DNA from: CAJCJE01 sp963818685
Lineage (GTDB): Bacteria; Actinomycetota; Actinomycetes; Mycobacteriales; Pseudonocardiaceae
NCBI GenBank assembly: GCA_963818685.1
Contig: CAWFTJ010000001.1
Location: 709,094 to 773,093 of the forward strand
Direction: 5' to 3'
Length of the DNA stretch: 64,000 nucleotides
Shown one piece after another: positions 18,754 through 27,142 of the stretch; positions within the stretch are counted from its first letter, which is position 1, and the number at the start of each line of letters is the position of its first letter. The position numbers were made by a program, and so were the translations under genes. The notes beneath the pieces were generated by a model that was not told the DNA's origin, did no database searches, and saw nothing but the letters and a program-made list of their open reading frames with translations.

Positions 18754-19539
18754 GTGGAGGTTAACTTCCAAAATCAACCACCGGCAACCCCGGCCGGTCG
18801 GTCCAGCGGCGGCGTGCAGTCGGTCGAGCGCACGTTCGAGCTGCTGGAACTGCTCGCCGACGCCGGGGGCGAGGTGGCGCTCTCGCAGCTGGCTGAATCG
18901 TCCGGACTGCCGCTGCCGACCATCCACCGCATCATGCGCACGCTGCTGGCCGGTGGCTACGTGCGCCAGCAACCCTCCCGCCGGTACAGCCTCGGCCCGA
19001 AACTCATCCGGCTCGGCGAGACGGCGGGACGATCGCTGGGCGCGTGGGCTCGGCCCTATCTCGCGTCGATCACCGAAGCGGTCGGCGAGACGTCCAATAT
19101 GGCCATTTTGGACGGTGCCAAGGTCGTGTACGTGGCTCAGGTGCCCTCGCCTCATGCGATGCGCATGTTCACCGAGGTCGGCCGGCAGGTCGACGTGCAC
19201 TGCACTGCGGTCGGCAAGGCGATGCTGGCCGAGTGGCCGGTCGAGCAGGTCGACCAGTTGCTGTCCAGGGCCGGCATGCCGGCGAAGACCGAGCGAACGA
19301 TCACCGACCTGGCCACGTTCCGCGCGGAGCTGACGACCGTGCGCCAACAGGGTTACGCGGTCGACGACGGCGAGCAGGAAATCGGCGTGCACTGCATCGC
19401 GGTCGCCGTGCCGCGCTCGTCTGCGGCGATCTCGATCAGCGGGCCGCAGACCCGGATGTCGCTGATCTCGCTGGACGAAGTGGTGCCGCTGCTGCGGGAC
19501 ACGGCCGCGAAGCTGGCCGGCGAACTGGCTAACGCCTGA
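18754..19539 (+). CDS. IclR-family transcriptional regulator (AllR-like)
   Basis: 261 aa: winged helix at about 18-80 (SVERTFELLELLADAG..LPTIHRIMRTL) and the C-terminal GAF-like effector domain. In allantoin-using bacteria IclR proteins of this kind (AllR) repress allantoin/glyoxylate genes and bind glyoxylate or allantoin. The GTG at 18754 lacks a good ribosome site and overlaps a palindrome; a leaderless start or a later GTG near 18813 is possible. Its last 11 bases overlap the convergent iolG-like gene. Confidence 0.88.
   Translation: MEVNFQNQPPATPAGRSSGGVQSVERTFELLELLADAGGEVALSQLAESSGLPLPTIHRIMRTLLAGGYVRQQPSRRYSLGPKLIRLGETAGRSLGAWARPYLASITEAVGETSNMAILDGAKVVYVAQVPSPHAMRMFTEVGRQVDVHCTAVGKAMLAEWPVEQVDQLLSRAGMPAKTERTITDLATFRAELTTVRQQGYAVDDGEQEIGVHCIAVAVPRSSAAISISGPQTRMSLISLDEVVPLLRDTAAKLAGELANA
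18755..18770. promoter_or_regulatory. candidate IclR operator overlapping the regulator start
   Basis: TGGAGGTTAACTTCCA is a 16-base palindrome with a single mismatched pair of positions and the TGGA...TCCA ends seen in IclR sites. It would allow autoregulation and control of aceB, whose start is 39 bases away. Confidence 0.5.
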
Positions 19540-20524
19540 CCTCTGCCACCAGGACCGGGCGGTGTTCGCGGCGGGAGAGTTCGCACGCCTCCGCGACGTA
19601 GAACGCCTCCAGCGCGTCGCTGACCGTGCACGGGCTGGCGATCTCGCCCTTGACCACCTGGGTGAACGCGTGCAGCTCGTTCTCGTACGCGGTGCGGAAC
19701 CGTTCGACGAACGTGGGGTGCGCTGGGCCGGTCGGCCAGGTGATGCCGGCTTCGGCCGAGCGCAGCGGCAGCTGCTGGTCGAGGCCGACCGAGATGCTGT
19801 CGGCCGAACCCAGCAGTTCCATCCGCACGTCGTAGCCTGCCGCGTTGTACCGGGTGCCGGACACGAGCGCGATGCTGTCGTCGTCGAGGGTGAGCACCGA
19901 ACCCATGGTGTCCACGTCGCCTGATTCGCGGAAGAAACCGGCGCCACGGTTGGTGCCGATCGCGTAGACCTCGACGACCTCGCGGCCGGTGATCCAGCGG
20001 AGGATGTCGAAGTCGTGCACGCTGCAATCGCGGAAGAATCCGCCGGAGGTCTTGATGTACTCGGCGGGCGGCGGGGCCGGGTCGTAGGTGTTGGCGCGGA
20101 TCGTGTGCAGCCAGCCGAGCGCGCCGGAGGCGAGCAGTGCCCGAGCGTTCGTGTAGCCGGCGTCGAAGCGGCGCTGGAAGCCGATCTGCACTGGTGCGTC
20201 GCCGATGGAGTTGAGCACGGCGAGGGTGCCGTCGATGCCGGGGGCGACCGGCTTCTCGCAGAACACCGGGATTCCCGCTGCGACGCCTCGGCCGATGAGT
20301 TCCTGGTGGGCGCCGGTGGCCGCGGCGATCACGACGCCGTCGAGGTCGGCGGCGAACAGCGCGTCGATGCTGGGCACGAACTCGACGCCGAGCTTGCTCG
20401 CGGCGGCTTCGGCTCGGGCCGCGTCGATGTCCGCGATCACCACGGAATCGACGGCGTCCAGCCGGTTGAGCGTGTCGGCGTGAAACGCACCGATCCGGCC
20501 GGTACCGGCCAGTCCAATCCGCAT
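19529..20524 (-). CDS. iolG: Gfo/Idh/MocA oxidoreductase, inositol 2-dehydrogenase-like
   Basis: NAD-dependent oxidation of myo-inositol to scyllo-inosose is the probable reaction. 331 aa: Rossmann motif GLAGTGRIGAFHA at the N-terminus, CEKPVAP with the catalytic Lys near residue 96, and DCSVHDFDILRW carrying the Asp/His pair. The ATG at 20524 gives the family N-terminus and is preceded by GGAAGG. Lies downstream of the GntR regulator on the same strand (22-nt gap). Confidence 0.85.
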   Translation of the reverse strand: MRIGLAGTGRIGAFHADTLNRLDAVDSVVIADIDAARAEAAASKLGVEFVPSIDALFAADLDGVVIAAATGAHQELIGRGVAAGIPVFCEKPVAPGIDGTLAVLNSIGDAPVQIGFQRRFDAGYTNARALLASGALGWLHTIRANTYDPAPPPAEYIKTSGGFFRDCSVHDFDILRWITGREVVEVYAIGTNRGAGFFRESGDVDTMGSVLTLDDDSIALVSGTRYNAAGYDVRMELLGSADSISVGLDQQLPLRSAEAGITWPTGPAHPTFVERFRTAYENELHAFTQVVKGEIASPCTVSDALEAFYVAEACELSRREHRPVLVAEVRR

Positions 20525-20546
20525 GTTCGGTTTCCTTCCGGGAAGG

Positions 20547-21290
20547 TCAGTTGGAGCCGAGAACGAACTCGAAGGAGTACACCGAGGCCCGGTAGATGTG
20601 GTCGCCGTATTCGACGGCGCGGCCGGTTTCGTCGTAGGCCGTGCGCGACATGGTGAGTAGTGAGGCGCCGCGCGATTCCTGGAGCATCCGCGCTTCGGCG
20701 GCGCTCGCACTGCGGGCACCGATCACCTGGGACGCGAGGTGCAGGCGAATGCCGGCGGCGCGCATCAGCTGGTACAGGCCGGTTTGTTCGAGGAGTTCGG
20801 CGGTGACGGTGAGCAGGCCGGCCGGGAGGTAGTTGCGTAGCAGGGCGAGGGGTTCGCCGTCGGCGTAGCGCAGTCGTTCAAGGCGGAGCACCGGATCGCC
20901 TTCGGGGATGCCGAGTTGGTGGGCGACCTTGTCGGTGGCTGGTTCGGAATCGAGTTGCAGGATCTCGGTCCTTGGTTCGCGGCCTTCGCTGGCGAGGTCC
21001 TCGTACAGGCTGGTCAGCTGGATACCTCGGCGCACGGCGCGGTGCACGACCTGGGTGCCGACGCCGCGCTTGCGTACGAGCAGGCCCTTGTCGACCAGGT
21101 ACTGGATGGCCCTGCGCATGGTCGGTCGGGACAGGCCGAGGCTTTCGGCGAGCGCGATCTCGTTGTCCAGCCGCGCGCCCGCGGCCAGTTCGCCCGATTC
21201 GATGGCCTTTTCCAGGACCTGTGCGACCTGGTAGTAGAGCGGAACGGGGCTGTTCCGGTCGATCGGGATCGACGTGGGCGAGAACGTCAT
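20547..21290 (-). CDS. GntR-family regulator, HutC/UTRA type
   Basis: About 247 aa: N-terminal winged helix (PLYYQVAQVLEKAIESGELAAG..SRPTMRRAIQYLVDKG) and a C-terminal UTRA ligand domain from about residue 95. Probably the local repressor of the divergent inositol operon. The ATG at 21290 is preferred; a GTG three codons upstream is in frame. A TGACA/TGTCA palindrome lies in the divergent promoter region. Confidence 0.87.
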   Translation of the reverse strand: MTFSPTSIPIDRNSPVPLYYQVAQVLEKAIESGELAAGARLDNEIALAESLGLSRPTMRRAIQYLVDKGLLVRKRGVGTQVVHRAVRRGIQLTSLYEDLASEGREPRTEILQLDSEPATDKVAHQLGIPEGDPVLRLERLRYADGEPLALLRNYLPAGLLTVTAELLEQTGLYQLMRAAGIRLHLASQVIGARSASAAEARMLQESRGASLLTMSRTAYDETGRAVEYGDHIYRASVYSFEFVLGSN

Positions 21291-21334
21291 GAGCGGCACC
21301 GTACCGCAGCATCAAGGTCAACAGAACAAGAGGA

Positions 21335-21347
21335 TGACAGTATGTCA
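21335..21347. promoter_or_regulatory. candidate GntR operator
   Basis: TGACAGTATGTCA is a palindrome of two TGACA half-sites separated by three bases, 11 bases before the -35 box of the inositol operon promoter. Confidence 0.45.
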
Positions 21348-21357
21348 GGACAAACCG

Positions 21358-21386
21358 TTGACATCGGATTCACCGGTTCGTATAAC
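21358..21386 (+). promoter_or_regulatory. promoter of the inositol operon
   Basis: Consensus -35 TTGACA (21358-21363), 17-base spacer, -10 TATAAC (21381-21386). The first gene starts 43 bases on with CTAGGAGG as ribosome site. This is the best sigma-A-like promoter I see in the window. Confidence 0.75.
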
Positions 21387-21428
21387 TGACGCAACGCGCC
21401 GGCCGTTACGCTAGGAGGCTTTGCCGCG

Positions 21429-22304
21429 ATGTCGCTTGATGGTCGTCTTGCTGGTGCACCGATCTCCTGGGGCGTGTGCGAGGTGCCCGGCTGGGGCCAT
21501 CAGCTGTCCCCGGATCGGGTGCTCGGCGAGATGCGCGAGGTCGGACTGGTCGCCACCGAGTTCGGGCCGGACGGGTTCCTGCCGGACGCCCCGCAGGAGA
21601 AGGTCGACCTGCTCGCCGGCTACGGACTGCGCGCGGTCGGCGGGTTCGTGCCGGTGGTGCTGCACGATCCGGCGCGCGACGCCCTGCTCGGCCTGGACGC
21701 GGTGCTGGCCAACTTCGTGACAGCGGGCGCGGACACTCTGGTACTCGCCGCGGACACCGGCCTGACCGGCTATGACGACCGGGTCGAACTCGACGAGCGG
21801 CAGTGGCGGACGCTGCTGGACAACCTGGACCGGATCGCGGACGCCGCGCGCGAGCACGGCATCACGGCCACTCTGCATCCGCACGTCGGCACGATCATCG
21901 AGAAGGAGCCCGAGGTCGCGCGGGTGCTGGAGTCATCGCGGATCCCGTTGTGCCTGGACACCGGGCACCTGCTGATCGGCGGCAGCGACCCGGCGCGACT
22001 GGCCCGCGAGGTGCCGGACCGGATCGCGCACACGCATCTCAAGGACGTCGACGCCGACCTGGCCCGTAGCGTCCAAACCGGACAGATGTCGTACACGGAG
22101 GCCGTGAAAGCCGGGATCTATCGGCCGCTTGGCTCGGGCGACGTGGACATCGCCGGGATCGTGTCGTCGTTGGAGGGCGCGCACTACACCGGCTGGTACG
22201 TGCTGGAGCAGGACACCGTGCTCGACGCGGAGCCGCCCGATGGCGGCGGGCCGATCGAGGACGTGCTGGCGAGCCTCGCCTATGTCGCGGAGCTGGCCGG
22301 GTGA
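21429..22304 (+). CDS. iolE: myo-inosose-2 dehydratase-like TIM-barrel protein
   Basis: Expected to dehydrate scyllo-inosose. 291 aa of the xylose-isomerase-like TIM barrel; APISWGVCEVPGWG at the N-terminus is the IolE signature, later ATLHPHVGTIIE, LCLDTGHLLIGG and AHTHLKDV supply metal-binding residues. First gene of the plus-strand inositol operon; its stop overlaps iolC by 4 nt (GTGA). Confidence 0.85.
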   Translation: MSLDGRLAGAPISWGVCEVPGWGHQLSPDRVLGEMREVGLVATEFGPDGFLPDAPQEKVDLLAGYGLRAVGGFVPVVLHDPARDALLGLDAVLANFVTAGADTLVLAADTGLTGYDDRVELDERQWRTLLDNLDRIADAAREHGITATLHPHVGTIIEKEPEVARVLESSRIPLCLDTGHLLIGGSDPARLAREVPDRIAHTHLKDVDADLARSVQTGQMSYTEAVKAGIYRPLGSGDVDIAGIVSSLEGAHYTGWYVLEQDTVLDAEPPDGGGPIEDVLASLAYVAELAG

Positions 22305-23251
22305 CCGCGTTCGACGTACTGACGATCGGGCGGATCGGCGTTGACGTCTATCCGTTGCAGACCGGCGTTTCGCTGCGCGAGGTGACCACGTTCGGCAAGT
22401 ACCTCGGCGGCAGCGCGACCAACGTCGCGGTCGCGGCGGCGCGGCACGGCAGGCGCAGCGCGGTGATCACCAGGACCGGCGCCGACCCGTTCGGCGAGTT
22501 CCTGCACGACGCGTTGCGCGGCTTCGGCGTGGACGACCGGTACGTGAGCGCGGTGCCGCACCTGCCGACGCCGGTGACGTTCTGCGAGATCTTCCCGCCG
22601 GACCACTTCCCCATCTACTTCTACCGCCAACCCAAGGCACCCGACCTGGAGATCAACACCGACGAGTTGGACATGGACGCGATCCGCTCCGCGCGCGTGT
22701 TCTGGGTGACCGGGACCGGACTGTCCCAGGAGCCGAGCCGAGCCGCCACGCTGGCCGCGCTGCGCGAGCGCGGCAATGCCGTCATCACCGTGCTCGACCT
22801 CGACTACCGGCAGCTGTTCTGGTCCTCGCAGGAGGAGGCCGGGCGGTGGATGCGCGAGGCGTTGCCGCTGGTCAACGTCGCGGTGGGCAACATAGAGGAG
22901 TGCGCGACGGCCATCGGCGAGACCGATCCGCACCGGGCCGCGGACGCGCTGCACGAACACGGCGTCGATCTGGCGATCGTGAAGCAGGGGCCGAGGGGTG
23001 TGCTGGCCAGCCGGTCGAGCGGCGAGCGGGTGGAGGTGCCGCCGGTGCCGGTCGAGGTGGTCAACGGGCTGGGCGCGGGCGACGCGTTCGGTGGCGCGCT
23101 GTGTCACGGGCTGCTGGCCGACTGGAACCTGGAGCGGATCGCGCGGTTCTGCAACGCGGCGGGTGCGATCGTGGCGTCCCGACTGGCCTGCGCCGATGCC
23201 ATGCCGGACACGGCCGAGGTGTTGGAGCTGCTCGCGGTGACCGGCCAGTGA
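22301..23251 (+). CDS. iolC: 5-dehydro-2-deoxygluconokinase (PfkB family)
   Basis: Phosphorylates 5-keto-2-deoxygluconate. 316 aa ribokinase fold: GGSATNVAVAAARHG near residue 31 and the C-terminal PfkB motif NGLGAGDAFGGAL whose Asp is the catalytic base. GTG start overlapping iolE; its own stop overlaps the next GTG by 4 nt. Confidence 0.92.
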   Translation: MTAFDVLTIGRIGVDVYPLQTGVSLREVTTFGKYLGGSATNVAVAAARHGRRSAVITRTGADPFGEFLHDALRGFGVDDRYVSAVPHLPTPVTFCEIFPPDHFPIYFYRQPKAPDLEINTDELDMDAIRSARVFWVTGTGLSQEPSRAATLAALRERGNAVITVLDLDYRQLFWSSQEEAGRWMREALPLVNVAVGNIEECATAIGETDPHRAADALHEHGVDLAIVKQGPRGVLASRSSGERVEVPPVPVEVVNGLGAGDAFGGALCHGLLADWNLERIARFCNAAGAIVASRLACADAMPDTAEVLELLAVTGQ

Positions 23252-24138
23252 ACACTCGATCTCTGAAAGAAGGTGACCTGCGCAGGCTCATCCGGACCAG
23301 GGCGACCGAGCCTGCGGCCATCGCCGAGGCGGCGGCGAGGCGGCAGCGGCCGACCTCGCTGCTTGGCGAGCACGGCCGGTTGATGATGATCGCGGCCGAT
23401 CATCCCGCGCGTGGCTCGCTCGGGGTCGGGGATCGGCCCTTCGCCATGGCCGACCGCGCGGATCTGCTGGACCGGCTGTGCCTCGCGCTGTCCCGGCCTG
23501 GCGTGAACGGCGTGCTGGGCACGCCGGACATCATCGAGGATCTGCTGCTGCTCGGCGCGCTGGACGGGCTCGTCGTGTTCGGGTCGATGAACCGGGGCGG
23601 CATCGCGGGTTCGGTTTTCGAACTGGACGACCGGTTCACGGCGTACGACGCCAGGTCGCTCAGTGCCATGGGCGCGCAGGGCGGCAAGATGCTGCTGCGC
23701 ATCGACCCGCACGACCCGGCCACGGTGTCCACTGTGGAGTCGTGTGGTCGCGCGGTGAGTTCGCTCGCGGACGCGGGGCTGTTCGCGATGATCGAGCCGT
23801 TCTGGTCGCGTCGCGGTGGCGGCAAGGTGACCAACGAGCTGACCGCGGCGGCGATGACGCGCGCGGTCACGGTGGCCGCTGGGGTCGGCAACACGTCGGC
23901 GTACACCTGGTTGAAGGTTCCGGTGGTACCGGACATGGCGCAGGTGATGGCCGCGACTACCCTCCCGGCGGTGATCCTCGGTGGCGAAGTCAGCGGCGAC
24001 CCGGATGCGGCGTTCGAGGCGTGGCGTAGTGCGCTGGCCCTCCCCACCGTGCAGGGTCTGGTTGTCGGCAGGGCGCTGCTCTACCCGCCGGACGACGATG
24101 TGGCAGGCGCGGTCGACACCGCGGTCAGCCTGTTCTAG
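23248..24138 (+). CDS. Cgl0158-type (beta/alpha)8 aldolase
   Basis: 296-aa class I aldolase-like barrel of the family found in corynebacterial inositol clusters; the expected role is cleavage of 5-keto-2-deoxygluconate 6-phosphate (IolJ function). Visible: MMIAADHPARGSLGVG, LRIDPHDPAT, TSAYTWLKVP with a possible Schiff-base Lys, and ILGGEVSGDP. GTG start in a 4-nt overlap with iolC. Confidence 0.78.
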   Translation: MNTRSLKEGDLRRLIRTRATEPAAIAEAAARRQRPTSLLGEHGRLMMIAADHPARGSLGVGDRPFAMADRADLLDRLCLALSRPGVNGVLGTPDIIEDLLLLGALDGLVVFGSMNRGGIAGSVFELDDRFTAYDARSLSAMGAQGGKMLLRIDPHDPATVSTVESCGRAVSSLADAGLFAMIEPFWSRRGGGKVTNELTAAAMTRAVTVAAGVGNTSAYTWLKVPVVPDMAQVMAATTLPAVILGGEVSGDPDAAFEAWRSALALPTVQGLVVGRALLYPPDDDVAGAVDTAVSLF

Positions 24139-24165
24139 CAGTTTGGGCCCGAACCGGAGGACGAG

Positions 24166-25233
24166 ATGGGACCACGAAAACGACTCATTGCCGGCTTGCT
24201 GATGGCTCCGTTGCTGCTGTTGGCGGCATGTACGAGCGGAGGCGGCAACAGCAGCTCGGGTTCGGATTCGGGGAGCGGCGGCGGCGCGGGGTGCTCCTAC
24301 ACCTTCGCGGTGATCACACACGGCGACAACGGCAACTTCTGGAGCGTCGTCTACAAGGGCGCGAAGGACGCGGCCAAGGACTACGGCTGCAAGCTGTCCG
24401 AGGTCTACGGTTCGCAGCAGCAGGGCCAGGCCGAGCCGGATGACAACGCGGAGAACGCGCAGATCCAGGACGCGGTCAACCAGAAGGTCGACGGCATCGC
24501 GGTGTCCGATCACGACCCTTCCGTGATGAACTCGGCGCTGGCCTCGGCGGCCGCGGCCGGTATTCCGGTCGTGCTGCTCAACGCGGGCTGCGACGACACC
24601 GACATCGCGGCCGCCAAGGCGATCACCTGCGTCGGTCAGCCGGAGAGCCTGGCTGGTCAGAAGGCCGGGCAGCGCTTCACCAAGGAGAACGCGAGCAACG
24701 TGCTGTGCGTGATCCACCAGTCCGGGCAGAACCTGCTCGACCGGTGCAACGGTCTCGCCCAGGGCCTCGGCATTCCTGGCGGCAAGTGCTCGACCGGCAA
24801 CGCGCCGAGCAGCGGTCCCGGCTGCACCGAGCTGATCCTGTCCACCCCGAACGCGGCGTCCAACCCGCAGCAGGCGATCGGCCAGGTCACCTCCTACCTC
24901 CAGACGCACCCGGGCATCAACGCGGTGATGACGCTGAACAACGCGATCGGCCAGGCCCTGGTGGCGGCGAAACCGGCCAACGTGAAGATCGCCACCTTCG
25001 ACCTCGACTCGGACGTGGAGAACGACCTACAGGCCAACCCGCCGACCATGGACTTCGCCGTCGACCAGCAGCAGTACCTCCAGGGCTACCTGCCGATCAC
25101 CTTCCTCTACCTCTACAAGAAGCACGAGGGCAACTCGGCGGGCGGCGGTTCGACCGTCCCCAGTGGACCGCTCCTCGTCGATCAGACCAACATCAAGAAC
25201 GTGGCCGCCGCCATCAACGCGGGCGACGACTGA
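24166..25233 (+). CDS. sugar ABC transporter substrate-binding lipoprotein
   Basis: 355-aa periplasmic-binding-protein type 1 (ribose/inositol class) tethered by lipid. Signal peptide with lipobox LLAAC (Cys22) followed by a Gly/Ser-rich linker; mature domain starts at TFAVITHGDNGNFWSVV. The gene context makes inositol the likely ligand. Its stop overlaps the permease start by one base (TGATG). Confidence 0.9.
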   Translation: MGPRKRLIAGLLMAPLLLLAACTSGGGNSSSGSDSGSGGGAGCSYTFAVITHGDNGNFWSVVYKGAKDAAKDYGCKLSEVYGSQQQGQAEPDDNAENAQIQDAVNQKVDGIAVSDHDPSVMNSALASAAAAGIPVVLLNAGCDDTDIAAAKAITCVGQPESLAGQKAGQRFTKENASNVLCVIHQSGQNLLDRCNGLAQGLGIPGGKCSTGNAPSSGPGCTELILSTPNAASNPQQAIGQVTSYLQTHPGINAVMTLNNAIGQALVAAKPANVKIATFDLDSDVENDLQANPPTMDFAVDQQQYLQGYLPITFLYLYKKHEGNSAGGGSTVPSGPLLVDQTNIKNVAAAINAGDD

Positions 25234-26318
25234 TGAGCACACAGTCGTTGTCCGCTCCCGCGTCCCCCGGTGAGGACGAACGGCTGAGCAGGACCAGTTG
25301 GCTGACCAGGACGTTGCGCAGGCCGGCGCTCGGCTCCCTGGTCGGCGCGATCGTGGTCTTCATCCTGTTCGCGGTCACCGACTCGACGGCCAAGCACCTC
25401 TGGCTCAGCTCGACCGGATTCGCCGCGTGGAGCCAGCAGGCCGCGTTCTTCGGCATCATGGCCGTTCCGGTCGGCATGCTGATGATCGGCGGCGAGTTCG
25501 ACCTCTCCACCGGTGGCATGACCGGTTTCACCGCGATCATCACCGCGCTGCTTGTCGGTCGGCTCGGCTGGAACGCGTGGGCGGCGATCGTCGTCACCGT
25601 GCTGTTCGGCGCGCTGATCGGCCTGGTCAACGGGTATGTGGTGACCCGGTCCAAGCTGCCCAGCTTCATCGTCACGCTGGCCACCTACTTCGCGTTGCGC
25701 GGGTTGAGCATCGGCGGCGTTTTGCTGGTCAACCACGGCAGCACCGAGATCGGCGTCGGCGGCAGCACGCATCCCGGCCTGGCGAGCGCCAAGGCGATCT
25801 TCGGCAGTTCGTTCTTCAAGAGCCCGAGCCTGCCCAACGGTTTCCAGACCGCGATCCTGTGGTTCATCGCGGTCACCATCGTCTCGGTGTGGGTGCTGGG
25901 CAGGACGACCTTCGGCAACTGGGTGTTCGCGGTCGGCGGCGACCTCGACGCGGCACGCAACGTCGGTGTTCCGGTGAACCGCACCAAGACCGCGCTGTTC
26001 ATGAGTACGTCGATCGCGGCGTCGCTGGTCGGCGTCATCTCGTTCACGCAGAGTTCGAACGCCGTGTCCGAACAGGGCGTCGGCTACGAGTTCTACTACA
26101 TCATCGCGGCGGTCGTCGGTGGCTGCCTGCTCACCGGCGGCTACGGTTCGGTGGTCGGCGCCGCACTCGGCGCGTGCATCATCGGCATGGCCTTCCAGGG
26201 CGTCATCTACTCGGGTTGGGACTCGTCCTGGGACTTCACCTTCCTTGGCATCATCCTGTTCCTCGCGGTCGGGGTGAACACGATCATCTACCGACGAGCG
26301 ATGAAGGCGCGCAGATGA
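25233..26318 (+). CDS. ABC transporter permease (RbsC-like)
   Basis: 361-aa inner-membrane subunit with about 8-10 hydrophobic segments and a cytoplasmic N-terminal tail of some 45 residues. GGEFDLSTGGMTGF is the conserved loop of sugar permeases of this class, and GGCLLTGGYGSVVGAALGA the C-terminal one. Overlaps the ATPase gene by 4 nt. Confidence 0.9.
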   Translation: MSTQSLSAPASPGEDERLSRTSWLTRTLRRPALGSLVGAIVVFILFAVTDSTAKHLWLSSTGFAAWSQQAAFFGIMAVPVGMLMIGGEFDLSTGGMTGFTAIITALLVGRLGWNAWAAIVVTVLFGALIGLVNGYVVTRSKLPSFIVTLATYFALRGLSIGGVLLVNHGSTEIGVGGSTHPGLASAKAIFGSSFFKSPSLPNGFQTAILWFIAVTIVSVWVLGRTTFGNWVFAVGGDLDAARNVGVPVNRTKTALFMSTSIAASLVGVISFTQSSNAVSEQGVGYEFYYIIAAVVGGCLLTGGYGSVVGAALGACIIGMAFQGVIYSGWDSSWDFTFLGIILFLAVGVNTIIYRRAMKARR

Positions 26319-27142
26319 CTGAGACACTCCTGGAAGTGCGCGAGATCAGCAAGTACTTCGGCAGCGTGAACGCGTTGCGGAACATCTCGCTTTCGGTGAA
26401 CGCTGGCGAGGTCACCTGCGTGCTCGGCGACAACGGCGCCGGCAAGTCCACGCTGATCAAGATCCTCTCCGGCGTGTTCGCGCCGGACGCAGGACAGTTC
26501 CTTGTGGACGGTGAGGAGGTGAGGTTCGCCAGTCCGCGCGACGCGCGCGCGGCCGGCATCTCCACCGTGTACCAGGACCTGGCGATGGTGCCGTTGATGT
26601 CGATCTGGCGGAACTTCTTCCTCGGCTCGGAACCGACCAAAGGCTGGGGCCCGTTCCGGCGGTTCGACGTGGCCAAGGCGAAGGCGTTGACCGGCAAGGA
26701 ACTGCGTGCCATGGGCATCGACGTGCGCGACCCGGACCAGGCGGTTGGCACGCTCTCCGGCGGCGAACGCCAGTCGGTGGCGATCGCTCGCGCCATCCAC
26801 TTCGGCGCGCGCCTGCTGATCCTGGACGAGCCGACCTCCGCTCTCGGCGTGAAACAGGCAGGCGTCGTGCTGCGTAGGATCGTGCAGGCGCGGGAAACGG
26901 GGCTGGGCGTCATCTTCATCACCCACAACCCGCACCATGCCTACCCGGTCGGCGACCGGTTCGTGGTGCTCAACCGGGGCGCGAGCCTTGGCAACTTCGC
27001 CAAGCAGGAGATCAGCCGCGAGGACCTGGTCCGGTTGATGGCGGGCGGCGCGGAACTCGAAGCGCTCAGCCATGAACTCGAACGCCCGCTGCCCGACAAT
27101 CCTATTGCCGAAGCCGTCGCGGAAGCACAGGAGAACGCGTGA
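26315..27142 (+). CDS. ABC transporter ATP-binding protein, single domain
   Basis: 275 aa with one nucleotide-binding domain: Walker A GDNGAGKST near residue 36, signature LSGGERQS, Walker B LLILDEP. RbsA/XylG-type sugar ATPases usually carry two such domains in ~500 aa; this is the one-domain FrcA-like form, so it probably works as a homodimer. Overlaps iolB by 4 nt. Confidence 0.9.
   Translation: MTETLLEVREISKYFGSVNALRNISLSVNAGEVTCVLGDNGAGKSTLIKILSGVFAPDAGQFLVDGEEVRFASPRDARAAGISTVYQDLAMVPLMSIWRNFFLGSEPTKGWGPFRRFDVAKAKALTGKELRAMGIDVRDPDQAVGTLSGGERQSVAIARAIHFGARLLILDEPTSALGVKQAGVVLRRIVQARETGLGVIFITHNPHHAYPVGDRFVVLNRGASLGNFAKQEISREDLVRLMAGGAELEALSHELERPLPDNPIAEAVAEAQENA

Noticed and set aside
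23104..24909. 601-codon minus-strand frame across iolC, the aldolase and the binding-protein gene
   Set aside because: Crosses three recognised genes and has no domain.
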